NCBI GenBank assembly: GCA_019423565.1
Contig: JAHZBE010000008.1
Location: forward strand, 16,131-80,130
Source: a bacterium
Lineage (GTDB): Bacteria; Bacillota_I; Bacilli_A; RF39; UBA660
DNA: 64,000 nucleotides
Reading direction: 5' to 3'
Made by a program: the position numbers and the translations under genes. Of the stretch, positions 8,734 through 18,162 are shown one piece after another. Every line of letters begins with the position of its first letter. The first letter of the stretch is position 1. Below the pieces are notes generated by a model. That model had not been told where the DNA came from. It saw nothing but the letters and a program-made list of their open reading frames with translations, and did not search any database.

Positions 8734-10218
8734 TTATTTCATTTCATCAGGTAAATTTAAATTCATGTAATTAAGTACAAAAGGTGCGATATCAGATAAC
8801 TTATTTACATTATCTATATTTAAATTTTTATCAGTTACAATAAATGGTACTAAATTAGTTGTATGACTTGTTACTACATTACCATTTTCATCTATCATTT
8901 CTTCAGCATTACCATGATCAGCAGTTATTATAAATAAATATTCATCTTCAACGCATTTCTTATATAACTTACCTATCATTTCATCTATAGTTTCAATTGC
9001 TTTTTTAGTCATATCATAGTTCCCAGTATGACCAACCATATCACCATTCGCAAAATTTAAAAATATGAAATCATAATTATTATCCATTCTCTCTAATAAA
9101 TTTGAAGTTATTTCTCTAGCACTCATTTCTGGTTTTAAGTCATAAGTTGCTACTTTAGGTGATGGAATTAAAACTCTATCACAAAGATTTAAATCTAAAT
9201 CTCTTCCTCCATCAAAGAAATATGTAACATGTGCATATTTTTCTGTTTCTGCTATTCTAAGTTGTTTTTTCCCTAATTTAGATAAATATATTCCAAGTGT
9301 ATTATCTATTATTTCTTTTTTAAATGCTATATCTGATTTAACATCATCTGATACATACATCATAGTTGTTAAATATAAATTATTAAAGATTTTTCTATCA
9401 AATCCATCAAAGTTAGGATCAACTAAACTTCTTAATATTTGTATTGCTCTATCTGGTCTAAAATTAGCCCAAATTATACTATCATTTTCTTCTATTTTAC
9501 CTGATTCATCTATTATAACAGGTTCAATAAATTCATCTGTTATACCTTTTTCATAACTATCAGTTATATATTTTTTATAGTCATCACACTTATTTCCAGT
9601 ATTATTAACAATAACATCATAACATTTTTTTAATCTATCCCATCTTTTATCTCTATCCATTGCATAATATCTACCTGAGATAGTACAAATTTTACCTATT
9701 CCCAATTCATTTATTTCATTATTTAAATCATCAATATACGAAATACTTGATTCTTTAAATGTATCTCTTCCATCTGTAAATATATGAAAATATACATTAG
9801 AAAAATCTTCTTTCTTACATAATTTTAATAGTGCTTTTATATGATTGATATGGCTATGAACACCTCCATCACTTAAAAGTCCCATTATATGTAATTTTGA
9901 ATTATTTTCTTTTGCATGTCTAATTGCATTTAAGAATGATTCATTAGAATAAAAACTCTCATCTTTTATTGCTCTATTAATAAGTTCTAGTGATTGATAT
10001 ATTATTCTTCCAGCACCTATTGTTAAATGTCCAACTTCACTATTTCCCATTTGTCCATCTGGAAGTCCAACAAATGTTCCTGATGCATTTATTCCTTTAT
10101 TAGGATATTCTTTCATTAAATAATCTATATTTGGTTTATTTGCATTAATAAGTGCATTTCCATCTTTTATTTTACTTAATCCTACTCCATCTAAAACACA
10201 TAATAATACTTTTTTCAT
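8734..10218 (-). CDS. gpmI: 2,3-bisphosphoglycerate-independent phosphoglycerate mutase
   Basis: This alkaline-phosphatase-fold enzyme interconverts 3- and 2-phosphoglycerate in glycolysis, using two metal ions and a phosphoserine. The 494-residue protein shows the metal aspartate in CVLDGVG (Asp10), the catalytic Ser60 in GQMGNSEVGHL, DGRD, RYYAMDRDKRWDR, and the C-terminal ITADHGNAEEM and HTTNLVPF metal sites. The length is about 15 residues shorter than usual. In spore formers the manganese-dependent enzyme is linked to 3-PGA storage in spores, which fits this genome. Confidence 0.96.
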   Translation of the reverse strand: MKKVLLCVLDGVGLSKIKDGNALINANKPNIDYLMKEYPNKGINASGTFVGLPDGQMGNSEVGHLTIGAGRIIYQSLELINRAIKDESFYSNESFLNAIRHAKENNSKLHIMGLLSDGGVHSHINHIKALLKLCKKEDFSNVYFHIFTDGRDTFKESSISYIDDLNNEINELGIGKICTISGRYYAMDRDKRWDRLKKCYDVIVNNTGNKCDDYKKYITDSYEKGITDEFIEPVIIDESGKIEENDSIIWANFRPDRAIQILRSLVDPNFDGFDRKIFNNLYLTTMMYVSDDVKSDIAFKKEIIDNTLGIYLSKLGKKQLRIAETEKYAHVTYFFDGGRDLDLNLCDRVLIPSPKVATYDLKPEMSAREITSNLLERMDNNYDFIFLNFANGDMVGHTGNYDMTKKAIETIDEMIGKLYKKCVEDEYLFIITADHGNAEEMIDENGNVVTSHTTNLVPFIVTDKNLNIDNVNKLSDIAPFVLNYMNLNLPDEMK

Positions 10219-10239
10219 TTTCTTTTTCCTCCTTAAACA

Positions 10240-10268
10240 ACTTAAAAAAGGTTAAACTAATAACCTAA
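10240..10268 (-). terminator. Intrinsic terminator after the 10257 lipoprotein gene
   Basis: On the minus strand AGGTTA, a short loop and TAACCT run into seven T. The stem includes the stop codon of the small lipoprotein gene, and gpmI starts 22-40 bp further on. Confidence 0.7.
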
Positions 10269-10688
10269 ATCTTTTAATACTTTGTTTAATTCTTTTTTAT
10301 CTTTTTTAGCCGAATTTGCAGTAACTATTATATTATCCACTCTATATAATTTAAAGTATGTCCCTTTTGTACTTTTAACAAATGTATTTTCATCATTATT
10401 TTTTATTTTATACTTTTTATCATTTTCATACAAATCTTCTACGTATTTTTTTGCATCTTTACTATCAGCATACTCTATAAAAAATACTTGAACATTTCCA
10501 TTACCAGCTTCATAATATCTTATTATTGAAGAATCATAAAATGATGTTTTATCATTAATAGTATACCCTTCTTTTGATTCAAAATAACTATTGTAATCAC
10601 TAAAAGATAACTTATTATAATTTTTTCCACATCCAGTAAGTATTATAGCTATAAAAGAAACAATACAAATTTTAATTAACTTTTTCAC
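10257..10688 (-). CDS. Small predicted lipoprotein of unknown function
   Basis: The 143-residue protein has a lipoprotein signal peptide with the lipobox LTGC (Cys at about 20), so it should be anchored outside the membrane. The mature part alternates charged and aromatic residues (SFSDYNSYFESKEGY, TYFKLYRVDNIIVT) and looks like a small alpha/beta domain. I do not recognise the family. It lies between trmB and gpmI and ends in its own terminator. Confidence 0.75.
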   Translation of the reverse strand: MKKLIKICIVSFIAIILTGCGKNYNKLSFSDYNSYFESKEGYTINDKTSFYDSSIIRYYEAGNGNVQVFFIEYADSKDAKKYVEDLYENDKKYKIKNNDENTFVKSTKGTYFKLYRVDNIIVTANSAKKDKKELNKVLKDLGY

Positions 10689-10736
10689 GTTCGCCCCTCC
10701 ATTCTATAAATAGAATAACATAAATTTAATATTTTA

Positions 10737-11369
<633 letters not shown>

Positions 11370-11459
11370 AAATTTCACCCAAATTAATTATACTATATGG
11401 TTCACAAAAAATAAATATATGAATATACTAAAATTGAAAGAAAATAAGGAGGATAACCT

Positions 11460-11777
11460 ATGAATAATTATGATAAAACTTTCGTTTACGATGAAAGACC
11501 ATCATTTGAATCTTATAATAGTATGAATATGCAGTACCCTAGTATGCCTATGATGCCTGTATATCCAGGTAATATGATGATGCCAAATATGAATAATAAC
11601 TCTAATAGTTATAATAATTTAGAATCAAGAGTTTCAACTTTAGAAAAGAAAGTTCAAAATCTTGAAAATAAACTTCAAAAATTAGAAAATAATCTATACC
11701 CAAAAGCAGTTGATTATACTGAAATGAGTAGTGATTATATAAATGCATCTTATCAAAATTCAATGAATATAATGTAA
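11460..11777 (+). CDS. Small Met/Asn/Tyr-rich protein with a short coiled coil, possibly a spore-coat protein
   Basis: The 105-residue protein has a low-complexity N-terminal half rich in Met, Pro, Asn and Tyr (MQYPSMPMMPVYP, MMMPNMNNNSNSYNN). A two-to-three-heptad coiled coil follows (LESRVSTLEKKVQNLENKLQKLENNL). A strong AAGGAGG site precedes the ATG. Such composition recalls coat or morphogenetic proteins of spores, and it converges on the cse60-like gene. This role is an inference from composition only. Confidence 0.65.
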   Translation: MNNYDKTFVYDERPSFESYNSMNMQYPSMPMMPVYPGNMMMPNMNNNSNSYNNLESRVSTLEKKVQNLENKLQKLENNLYPKAVDYTEMSSDYINASYQNSMNIM

Positions 11778-11803
11778 AAGGCACCAAATGGTGCCCTTTA
11801 TTT
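11776..11803. terminator. Bidirectional terminator between the coat-like gene and cse60
   Basis: AAAGGCACC, an AAAT loop and GGTGCCCTTT form a strong stem directly after the stop at 11777. A-rich and T-rich flanks let it work for both converging genes; its right arm overlaps the cse60 stop codon. Confidence 0.85.
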
Positions 11804-11965
11804 ATACATAATCATAGCGGAAAAACAATATATTTGTTCTTCTGAAAACATTGCAATACTTACCTGAAACTTTATATCTACAATATCAGTATGTTCAGAT
11901 AAAAATTCATTTACTCTTTCTTCTAAATCTGCCTCATGACTCTCATCAAAAATTTTAACCTTCAT
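11798..11965 (-). CDS. Cse60-like sporulation small protein
   Basis: This 55-residue frame starts MKVKIFDESHEADLEERV and ends QIYCFSAMIMYK. An AGGTGAAG site lies 5 nt before the ATG. The pattern KIFDE-HE-DLE-VN-FL, a VDIKFQV strand and a YSAMI-like end match my recollection of Cse60 (DUF2758). Cse60 is a small protein expressed in the mother cell of Bacillus under SigE and its function is unknown. The frame is easily missed because of its size. Confidence 0.75.
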   Translation of the reverse strand: MKVKIFDESHEADLEERVNEFLSEHTDIVDIKFQVSIAMFSEEQIYCFSAMIMYK

Positions 11966-12000
11966 ATTCTTCACCTAACTATATTATAAAACTAATATAG

Positions 12001-12507
12001 TTATTTTTTTGTCACATAATAGGCTGTTATCTTTTTATTTTCATATTCATACTTTATTAATACTTTTACTGTTATTTCATTTTTTAAATCATCAATACTA
12101 CCAGTATATGGTATATATCCCGCTAAAACTACACCCTCTGGTTTTTCACCTTCAGTAAGTGTTACAGTATCATCAAAAATTCCTACACTTGGAAAAACAT
12201 CATCTGTTTGTTTATCATGAATCGCAAGCGCTGTTATATTTTTAACTGTTCCTTTTACATTATCAATAGAAACCTCAAATCTAATTTCATTATCATTTTC
12301 TTTTGTATATTCTATATTAACATCAAATGGTAAATTTTCTGAACTTTCTTCTTCTTTTTTTAGCTCTTGTACATATTTAATATAAGTATCTTTATTACCT
12401 TCATTTTCTTTTTTTTCTTCTTTTACAGGCTTAGATTTATTTGTACAACCAACTATTATTAAGCTTAAAAATATTAAAACTATTAAAGTTATTATTTTAT
12501 TTTTCAT
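12001..12507 (-). CDS. Predicted lipoprotein of unknown function
   Basis: The 168-residue product has a signal peptide with lipobox IIVGC (Cys about 21), then a charged Lys/Glu linker (about 25-60). A beta-rich domain with FDVNIEYTKENDNEIRFEVSIDNVKGTVKNI follows, a layout like DUF5067/immunoglobulin-like lipoproteins. It starts 1 bp after the nucleosidase gene, so it is the last gene of the scpA-scpB-nucleosidase transcript. Confidence 0.75.
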   Translation of the reverse strand: MKNKIITLIVLIFLSLIIVGCTNKSKPVKEEKKENEGNKDTYIKYVQELKKEEESSENLPFDVNIEYTKENDNEIRFEVSIDNVKGTVKNITALAIHDKQTDDVFPSVGIFDDTVTLTEGEKPEGVVLAGYIPYTGSIDDLKNEITVKVLIKYEYENKKITAYYVTKK

Positions 12508-12508
12508 A

Positions 12509-13174
12509 TTATATTACCTCTATAAAATATTCTTCAATTATTTTTTTCATAACTATTGGAAGATTTTCCTCATAAACATCTAACTGTTCATTATATCCAT
12601 CCATAGACCTCATTGGTTTATCAGTTACTCCCTTTATTATAATACATTTTACGTTATTTGTCTTACATATTTTTAAAACTGCATAACTTTCTAAATCTGA
12701 TACATCAATACTATTACTTGCTAAAAAAGTATAATCACTCCAAAGTACAAGAGCTTTATCACTAGTACCAAGTACTCCATCATAATACTCATTTGGCATA
12801 GAAACCTGATCAGGAACTAAATATAATTCTTCATCTATTTCTTCTTCTAATTCCCTAATAATATAATCATAATCAATTACTTTACTTGGAATAATTATAT
12901 CACCATAATTAAGTCCTTCATTAGATGAAGTACAAGTTCCTATTACAATTATTTTTTCCAAATTAAATTTATCTATCATATATTGAGTTGCTGCTGATGC
13001 ATTTATTTTTCTAATTCCACTTCTAAAAAATACTATATCTTTACCTCTAAATTCAGTTCTATAATATTCTCCAAAAGGATATTTTTCTAAATAATCTTCC
13101 CCTATATTATATATTTTTAATAACTCATTAAATTCCTTTTTTGATGAAATTAATACTCCTATCAAATTATTCAC
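12509..13174 (-). CDS. MTA/SAH nucleosidase-like phosphorylase-fold protein
   Basis: The fold is that of purine nucleosidases and phosphorylases (PNP_UDP_1): a start strand LIGVLISSKKEF, the central IIVIGTCTSSN loop, SDLESYAVLKIC where MTA/SAH nucleosidases have the DMExxA substrate motif, and IIIKGVTDKP late. The 221 residues match MtnN length. The altered motifs (SDLES, GVTDKP) leave the exact substrate open. It overlaps scpB by 8 bp. Confidence 0.7.
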   Translation of the reverse strand: MNNLIGVLISSKKEFNELLKIYNIGEDYLEKYPFGEYYRTEFRGKDIVFFRSGIRKINASAATQYMIDKFNLEKIIVIGTCTSSNEGLNYGDIIIPSKVIDYDYIIRELEEEIDEELYLVPDQVSMPNEYYDGVLGTSDKALVLWSDYTFLASNSIDVSDLESYAVLKICKTNNVKCIIIKGVTDKPMRSMDGYNEQLDVYEENLPIVMKKIIEEYFIEVI

Positions 13175-13742
13175 CCACTTCTTCTTTTATTATTTCTTCT
13201 TTATATCTAGTATTAAATAAATCGTCATCTTCTAATACTTCTATATCATCCATATCTATTTTTGGAAGTTCATCAATGCTTGATAAATTAAAATAATCTA
13301 AAAAATAATTTGTTGTTTTATATAAATTAGGTTTACCAGGTAAATCACTTTTACCATCTTCAACAATAAATCCTTTTGAAACAAGATTTCTAATCATTTG
13401 TGATGAATTAACTCCTCTTATTTCATCTACTGCTATTCTAGTAATTGGTTCATTATATGCGATTATCGCAAGTGTTTCAAGTGCTGACTTACTAAGTGTA
13501 TTACTAACTTCTTCTGTTAATTTTTTTATATATTCCTTGTTTTGTGCCTTTGTTACAAGTTTATATTTATTACCTAATAATTTTAAGGTTATTCCTCTAT
13601 CTTCTTTTTCATATAATTTTTTTAAATTATCTAATTCTTCATTTAATTTTTCTTCATCTATTTCTAAAATACTTTCTAGTTCTTCTATTGATAATCCATC
13701 TTCACCTACTGCAAAAAATAAAGATTCAAGCACACTACTCAT
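13167..13742 (-). CDS. scpB: Segregation and condensation protein B
   Basis: ScpB is the winged-helix kite subunit that, with ScpA, binds SMC and helps organise and segregate the chromosome. The 191-residue protein has LESLFFAVGEDGLSIEELESIL, SALETLAIIAYNEPITRIAVDEIRGVNS and LPGKPNLYKTTNYFLDYF, all typical. It overlaps scpA by 8 bp and the nucleosidase gene by 8 bp, forming a tight operon. Confidence 0.97.
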   Translation of the reverse strand: MSSVLESLFFAVGEDGLSIEELESILEIDEEKLNEELDNLKKLYEKEDRGITLKLLGNKYKLVTKAQNKEYIKKLTEEVSNTLSKSALETLAIIAYNEPITRIAVDEIRGVNSSQMIRNLVSKGFIVEDGKSDLPGKPNLYKTTNYFLDYFNLSSIDELPKIDMDDIEVLEDDDLFNTRYKEEIIKEEVGE

Positions 13743-14469
13743 TTACTTCACCTTCTTTTAAACTTACTAAAATATTATTAAAATTATTTTCTTGAATAAT
13801 ATTTATTTCTCCAAATTTAGCCATTTCAAGTATTGATAAAAAAGTTACAACAACATATTCTCTTGTTTTTACTTCAAACAAATCAAAGAATGATACTTTT
13901 TTCTTATCTCTTAATATATTTCTAATATCTTTAGTTCTATCAGTTACTGATATTTCTTTTTTTGTTATTTTTGTTTCAAGTGGTTTTTCATCTTCTTTTC
14001 TTTTTAGAAAATCAGATAATGCTTTTGTTAAGTCTTCTACTGTAACACTTCCATCATTTGTAATTTCATAATCAGTAAATTCACCTAAATTAATTGGTTC
14101 TTTTGTATATATGTTTCTTCTATCATCTTCGAGTGTCTTAAATGTATCAACCATATCTTTATATTTCTTATATTCAACAAGTCTATTTATTAAATTTTCT
14201 CTTGGATCTTCTTCATATTCATCATCTTCATCATTTTTACTATTTGGTAAAAGAAGTCTAGATTTAAGTTCAATTAATTCTGCTGCCATAACTAAATATT
14301 CAGATGCGACTGTTAAATTCATTTCTTCCATTCTTCTAATAAATTCTAAATATTGTTCTGTAATTTTTTCTACTGAAATATCATAAATATCCATTTCACT
14401 AGTTTTAACTAAATGTAAAAGTAAATCAAGGGGACCTTCAAAATCATTAATAACAAATTTATAATCCAT
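13735..14469 (-). CDS. scpA: Segregation and condensation protein A
   Basis: ScpA is the kleisin of the SMC condensin. The 244-residue protein starts with MDYKFVINDFEGPLDLLLHLVKTSEMDIYDISVEKIT, has EYLVMAAELIELKSRLLLP, and ends with a winged helix (VVTFLSILEMAKFGEINIIQENNFNNI) that closes on the SMC head. A TATAAT hexamer about 30-40 bp upstream probably marks its promoter; scpB overlaps its end. Confidence 0.97.
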   Translation of the reverse strand: MDYKFVINDFEGPLDLLLHLVKTSEMDIYDISVEKITEQYLEFIRRMEEMNLTVASEYLVMAAELIELKSRLLLPNSKNDEDDEYEEDPRENLINRLVEYKKYKDMVDTFKTLEDDRRNIYTKEPINLGEFTDYEITNDGSVTVEDLTKALSDFLKRKEDEKPLETKITKKEISVTDRTKDIRNILRDKKKVSFFDLFEVKTREYVVVTFLSILEMAKFGEINIIQENNFNNILVSLKEGEVNE

Positions 14470-14527
14470 TTACTTCACCTACTTTTCACTATAAACCATT
14501 ATAACATATATAATTAGAATAGCAAAA

Positions 14528-14555
14528 GAAAAAATTTAGCATATATAGCTAAATT
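14528..14555 (-). terminator. Intrinsic terminator after the first MraZ-like gene
   Basis: On the minus strand AAATTTAGC, a seven-base loop and GCTAAATTT are followed by T residues. It overlaps the stop of the gene ending at 14536 and precedes the scpA promoter. Confidence 0.7.
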
Positions 14556-14967
14556 TCTTTGATAACTCTCTTTTATATTCATCACATTGTTCAAAATTCT
14601 TAAATACATTTACTCTATCTAAAAGTTCAAATAAAAGAATACTTTTTTCAATTTCATACATTTGTCTAATCATTTTTGGCAAAAGAATTCTATCTTGACT
14701 ATCTTTCTTAATCTCATAAAAAACATCAATAATTTTTAAATTTATATAATTACTTATAAGTTCAAACTTTTGTATATCTCCTTGTTCAAAGGCTTCTTCT
14801 CTTTTAGATTTTAATAATTCAATTCTTTTGTTAAATTCATTAAAATCATATAAAGAAAATGTTAAATCATTTTCTCTTTTAAGCAAAATCTTTTCACTTT
14901 CGCGTAACATAGAACTTTTTGGAATATATATTCTTCCCTTTTCATCTAAAAGTACATTATTAATCAT
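14536..14967 (-). CDS. MraZ-like protein, downstream copy
   Basis: The 143-residue protein has two SpoVT/AbrB-like half-sites, as MraZ does: LDEKGRIYIPKSSMLRE at about 7-23 and DSQDRILLPKMIRQMYEIEK at about 90-110. A LLFELLDRVNVFKNFEQCDEY segment follows, resembling the MraZ GVGDRIEIW block. MraZ is a DNA-binding regulator of the division/cell-wall cluster, but this gene is far from mraW. It shares LLKRENDLTFSLYD with its upstream neighbour (13 bp away), so the two are diverged duplicates. Function as a repressor is inferred. Confidence 0.65.
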   Translation of the reverse strand: MINNVLLDEKGRIYIPKSSMLRESEKILLKRENDLTFSLYDFNEFNKRIELLKSKREEAFEQGDIQKFELISNYINLKIIDVFYEIKKDSQDRILLPKMIRQMYEIEKSILLFELLDRVNVFKNFEQCDEYKRELSKKFSYIC

Positions 14968-14980
14968 TCTTTAATTCCCC

Positions 14981-15406
14981 TTAATTTTTTCCATTCATAT
15001 ATTGATACAATTTTTCGTCGTTTTTAAAAACTTTAACATGATTTTTTGAATTATTAAATATAAGTCTATCATCTAGGTTATACATCGCAATAATATCTTC
15101 TGGTAGAATTATATTGTTATCATCCACTTTTATTTCATGAAAAATACCCTCAGAGAAGTAATCTATAAAATTATTACAAAGCACAATTCTATTTGCTTCT
15201 TCTATTTGCATTTTTTTTACTAATCTCAATCTCAATATTTCAAGTATTTTTTTATATTTATTTAAATCATATAAGGAAAAAGTTAAATCATTGTCTCTTT
15301 TTAATAAAAGTATTTCCGATTTACCTATCGAAAGACTTTTTGGAATATAAACACTTCCATCTTTTCCTATTTTAGAATATATATTTTCTAGACAAAATTT
15401 ATTCAC
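14981..15406 (-). CDS. MraZ-like protein, upstream copy
   Basis: This 141-residue protein resembles the next gene: GKDGSVYIPKSL near the start, LLLKRDNDLTFSLYDLNKY, then a second half with NNIILPEDIIAMYNLDDRL and VKVFKNDEK. The first AbrB-like half-site has lost the usual Gly-Arg (GSVYIP in place of GRIYIP), so DNA binding may be changed. A good ribosome site (AAGGAGG) precedes the ATG. It is transcribed with the second copy. Confidence 0.6.
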   Translation of the reverse strand: MNKFCLENIYSKIGKDGSVYIPKSLSIGKSEILLLKRDNDLTFSLYDLNKYKKILEILRLRLVKKMQIEEANRIVLCNNFIDYFSEGIFHEIKVDDNNIILPEDIIAMYNLDDRLIFNNSKNHVKVFKNDEKLYQYMNGKN

Positions 15407-15445
15407 ACAAAAACCTCCTTGATAAATGTAATATATTGTTGTTAA

Positions 15446-15476
15446 AAAAACAAGAGAAATTTTCTCTTATTTAAAA
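15446..15476 (-). terminator. Intrinsic terminator after the 15467 lipoprotein gene
   Basis: On the minus strand AAGAGA, AAATT and TCTCTT are followed by G and seven T. It overlaps the stop codon of the lipoprotein gene and separates it from the MraZ-like pair. Confidence 0.75.
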
Positions 15477-15853
15477 GAATATGAATTTTCTTCTGTTTCA
15501 GAACCTGTTGCAGGATTGTTAATCAATATTTTTTGATATTCTTCTTTAGTTAATTTATTTCCTTCATAACTATAATATTTAGAGTATTCTTCTTGCATTT
15601 GTTCATTAAATTTAATTAAATCTGAAACATTTTCTTGTTCTTCTTCTTTACATTTAATTTGTTCTTCCTTTAGTTTTTCTAGTTCTGATGGAGTATATTC
15701 TCTTGCTGTACTTGTTTCTGTTGAAGAAGAAACTTGATCATTATTTTCTGGATTTGGACAACCTGTTAATGTAACTCCTGCTGAAGTTGCTAATAAAGAA
15801 ACTAATATTAATTTAGATTTTAATAATTTTTTTAATTCACTCTTTTTACTCAT
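15467..15853 (-). CDS. Small predicted lipoprotein
   Basis: The 128-residue protein has a basic start (MSKKSELKKLLKSK), a hydrophobic stretch and a lipobox-like LTGC (Cys about 32), followed by NPENNDQVSSSTETSTARE. The mature region is helical and charged with YxxYYSYEGNKLTKEEYQK near the end. No family is recognised. It is expressed alone, with its own terminator. Confidence 0.65.
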   Translation of the reverse strand: MSKKSELKKLLKSKLILVSLLATSAGVTLTGCPNPENNDQVSSSTETSTAREYTPSELEKLKEEQIKCKEEEQENVSDLIKFNEQMQEEYSKYYSYEGNKLTKEEYQKILINNPATGSETEENSYSFK

Positions 15854-15937
15854 ATAAAGATCCCCCTCTTTTTAAGACGGTCATTATGATAGCATATAAG
15901 TCTATCAATGTCAAATTTTTATGAGGGAATTATAAAG

Positions 15938-17551
15938 TTATTTACTAATTTCTTTAATTAGTGTTACATTACTTTCTTTTTCATATTTAATTTTTACTAT
16001 ATCTCCATTATTTATAAATGGTAATAAATCTTTATTAGTTTTAATAGATACCTTATAATTTTTATTTTCACTATCAGTAATATAATAATATGTATTACTA
16101 TCTATTATTACATCTTTAATATTAGTTATAGTTATTTCTTTTTCTTTTGTTTCTGCGTTAGTTACTTCTTCTCCTATATCATTTAAGTAATTTTCAGCAG
16201 CTTTCTTTATTCCACTTGATGCATCTGTTACAACAACTTTTTGGTAATCTACAACATCTACAAATGCATACATTTTAACAAGCCCTGCATTATCTTTTAA
16301 AGATATTAAATATGTTGGTCTATTATTTAAATTAATTAAAAGTGGGAATGTTGATGTATAATTCATTTGTTGTACTTGACCTTTAGCAGATGCCATCGCA
16401 GAATATTCTTCTGCTCCTGCGATAGAATAAAAATTAGTTTCTTTAGTTCTCATATTAGTTAATGTAAATCCAATATTTGATTCATCACTAATAACAGATG
16501 TAATACCTGTATATAAATATATATCATCATCCATTGCTAAATAATTGTATCCATCTGTTGTTTTAACTACGCCTTTTTGTCCAAATATAGTATTAAAGAA
16601 TCCATTTTTATATTGTCCCCAATCATCAATTTGTTCAATAATAAGATCAGCCCCATAAACATGATCTACCCATTTTGGAACATCTTTAACAGAATATTTT
16701 TTTGATTCTCCCGTAATAGGATTTAATATAACTATACCTGATACTTCTCTTTTAAGTCCAACACCTGTATATTTTATTACCTCCGCAATCCAATATGGAT
16801 TACCATTATTATCTATTTCAAAATTTAAACTACCAAATATTTCTGTTGGATAAGAAAATCTAAGTTTTCTCTCTAATCTTTCATTAAATAAAGCTGATGG
16901 CATATATTTCATACCTTTATCTAATTTAACAAGTTTAGATTCTCCATTAGTTGAATCAACTGTAATATATCCTTTTACTCCTTCTTTTCTATTTGTAAAA
17001 TATTTTATTACTCCATTATATTCAAGAGGTGTTACTCTAATAATTTTATCATTATAATTTATTTGTGTATATAAATTAGATACATCAAATTGTGAAACAA
17101 GTTCACTCATTTGACCCATTGTCCTATCCCCTAATTTTTCACTTGAATCTCTATCTAATAATGGTATTTTTGAAAAATCTACCTCTTTTACTTTATCTGT
17201 AAAATTATTATTTTCATTTACTTTAATTCTACTATAATAAGATTTTGAATTAAAAAGTGGCGAACAAACAAAATTTACAATTAAAGTTAAAACTATAATA
17301 ATAGGTATTACCATAAGTAATTTATAACTCCTATAATTAAGATTTGTTTTCTTTCCTTTAACAAGTCTAGTAATAGTAACAGATGCACTTAAAAGTGAAT
17401 TAATTACAAAATATGCTACAATAGCCATTACTACAAATGACCAAAATAAACTACTATGAACATTTATTGGTGGAAGCATTACATAGTAAAATACTCCCAT
17501 AATTAATACTGTAAATAATATACTAAATATTTCTGAATGTTTTCTTATCAT
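15938..17551 (-). CDS. Conserved membrane protein with large extracytoplasmic domain
   Basis: The 537-residue protein has three or four membrane helices in the first 110 residues, then a large soluble domain. Segments such as KIPLLDRDSSEKLGDRTMGQMSEL, QINYNDKIIRVTPLEYN, NGFFNTIFGQKGVVKTTDGYNYLAMDDDIYLYTG and FYSIAGAEEYSAMASAKGQVQ resemble, from memory, a conserved uncharacterised Firmicutes family sometimes labelled Tat-signal or CvpA-like. Its role is unknown. Two further unknown genes follow upstream in the same direction. Confidence 0.75.
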   Translation of the reverse strand: MIRKHSEIFSILFTVLIMGVFYYVMLPPINVHSSLFWSFVVMAIVAYFVINSLLSASVTITRLVKGKKTNLNYRSYKLLMVIPIIIVLTLIVNFVCSPLFNSKSYYSRIKVNENNNFTDKVKEVDFSKIPLLDRDSSEKLGDRTMGQMSELVSQFDVSNLYTQINYNDKIIRVTPLEYNGVIKYFTNRKEGVKGYITVDSTNGESKLVKLDKGMKYMPSALFNERLERKLRFSYPTEIFGSLNFEIDNNGNPYWIAEVIKYTGVGLKREVSGIVILNPITGESKKYSVKDVPKWVDHVYGADLIIEQIDDWGQYKNGFFNTIFGQKGVVKTTDGYNYLAMDDDIYLYTGITSVISDESNIGFTLTNMRTKETNFYSIAGAEEYSAMASAKGQVQQMNYTSTFPLLINLNNRPTYLISLKDNAGLVKMYAFVDVVDYQKVVVTDASSGIKKAAENYLNDIGEEVTNAETKEKEITITNIKDVIIDSNTYYYITDSENKNYKVSIKTNKDLLPFINNGDIVKIKYEKESNVTLIKEISK

Positions 17552-17566
17552 TTAATCATTTCTCCT

Positions 17567-18160
17567 TTATTTTAATTCTAAATTATCTGATTTAATATAA
17601 TTATAGAACTCTAATATATACTTAAATGTTAACTCATCCAATGTATTATTTTGAACTAACTCTTTTGTAATTATATTAAATTCATTACTATCTATTTTAT
17701 CATAATTTTTTTCTAAAATTACATTTATTGTATTTAATAAAATACTTTTTAAATTTATATTTTTTTCATTTATATTTTCAAGTAATTTATACAATTTAAT
17801 ATTTAGTTTGACATCATCTAAATTATCACCATTATTAAATTCTGCACTATGTATATAATTTAATAATTCATCAGCTGTAAATTCAATATTTTTTGATTCT
17901 AACATTTTACAAAAATCAGAATTTAATATGTCACCTTTTAATAATATAATCATACGATTTATTTTAGGTTCAATATCATATTCTAAACCACTCATATTAA
18001 ATTCAATAATAAATTTTTTTATATCTGACTCTATTTCATTATACATTTTATCTTTTACAAGTTTTGTATTTATTATTAATAATCTTTTATTTTTTATGCT
18101 TTTTTTTAAATTACTATTTTTAATATTATCTATATATTCTTCTATATTCATTTTATCCAC
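17567..18160 (-). CDS. Unknown helical protein
   Basis: The 197-residue product is rich in Asn, Ile, Leu and Lys and looks mostly alpha-helical, with no signal peptide or membrane helix. I recognise no domain. It starts 2 bp after the alpha/beta-hydrolase-like gene and ends 15 bp before the 537-residue membrane protein gene, so it is probably co-transcribed with both. Confidence 0.65.
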   Translation of the reverse strand: MDKMNIEEYIDNIKNSNLKKSIKNKRLLIINTKLVKDKMYNEIESDIKKFIIEFNMSGLEYDIEPKINRMIILLKGDILNSDFCKMLESKNIEFTADELLNYIHSAEFNNGDNLDDVKLNIKLYKLLENINEKNINLKSILLNTINVILEKNYDKIDSNEFNIITKELVQNNTLDELTFKYILEFYNYIKSDNLELK

Positions 18161-18162
18161 CC

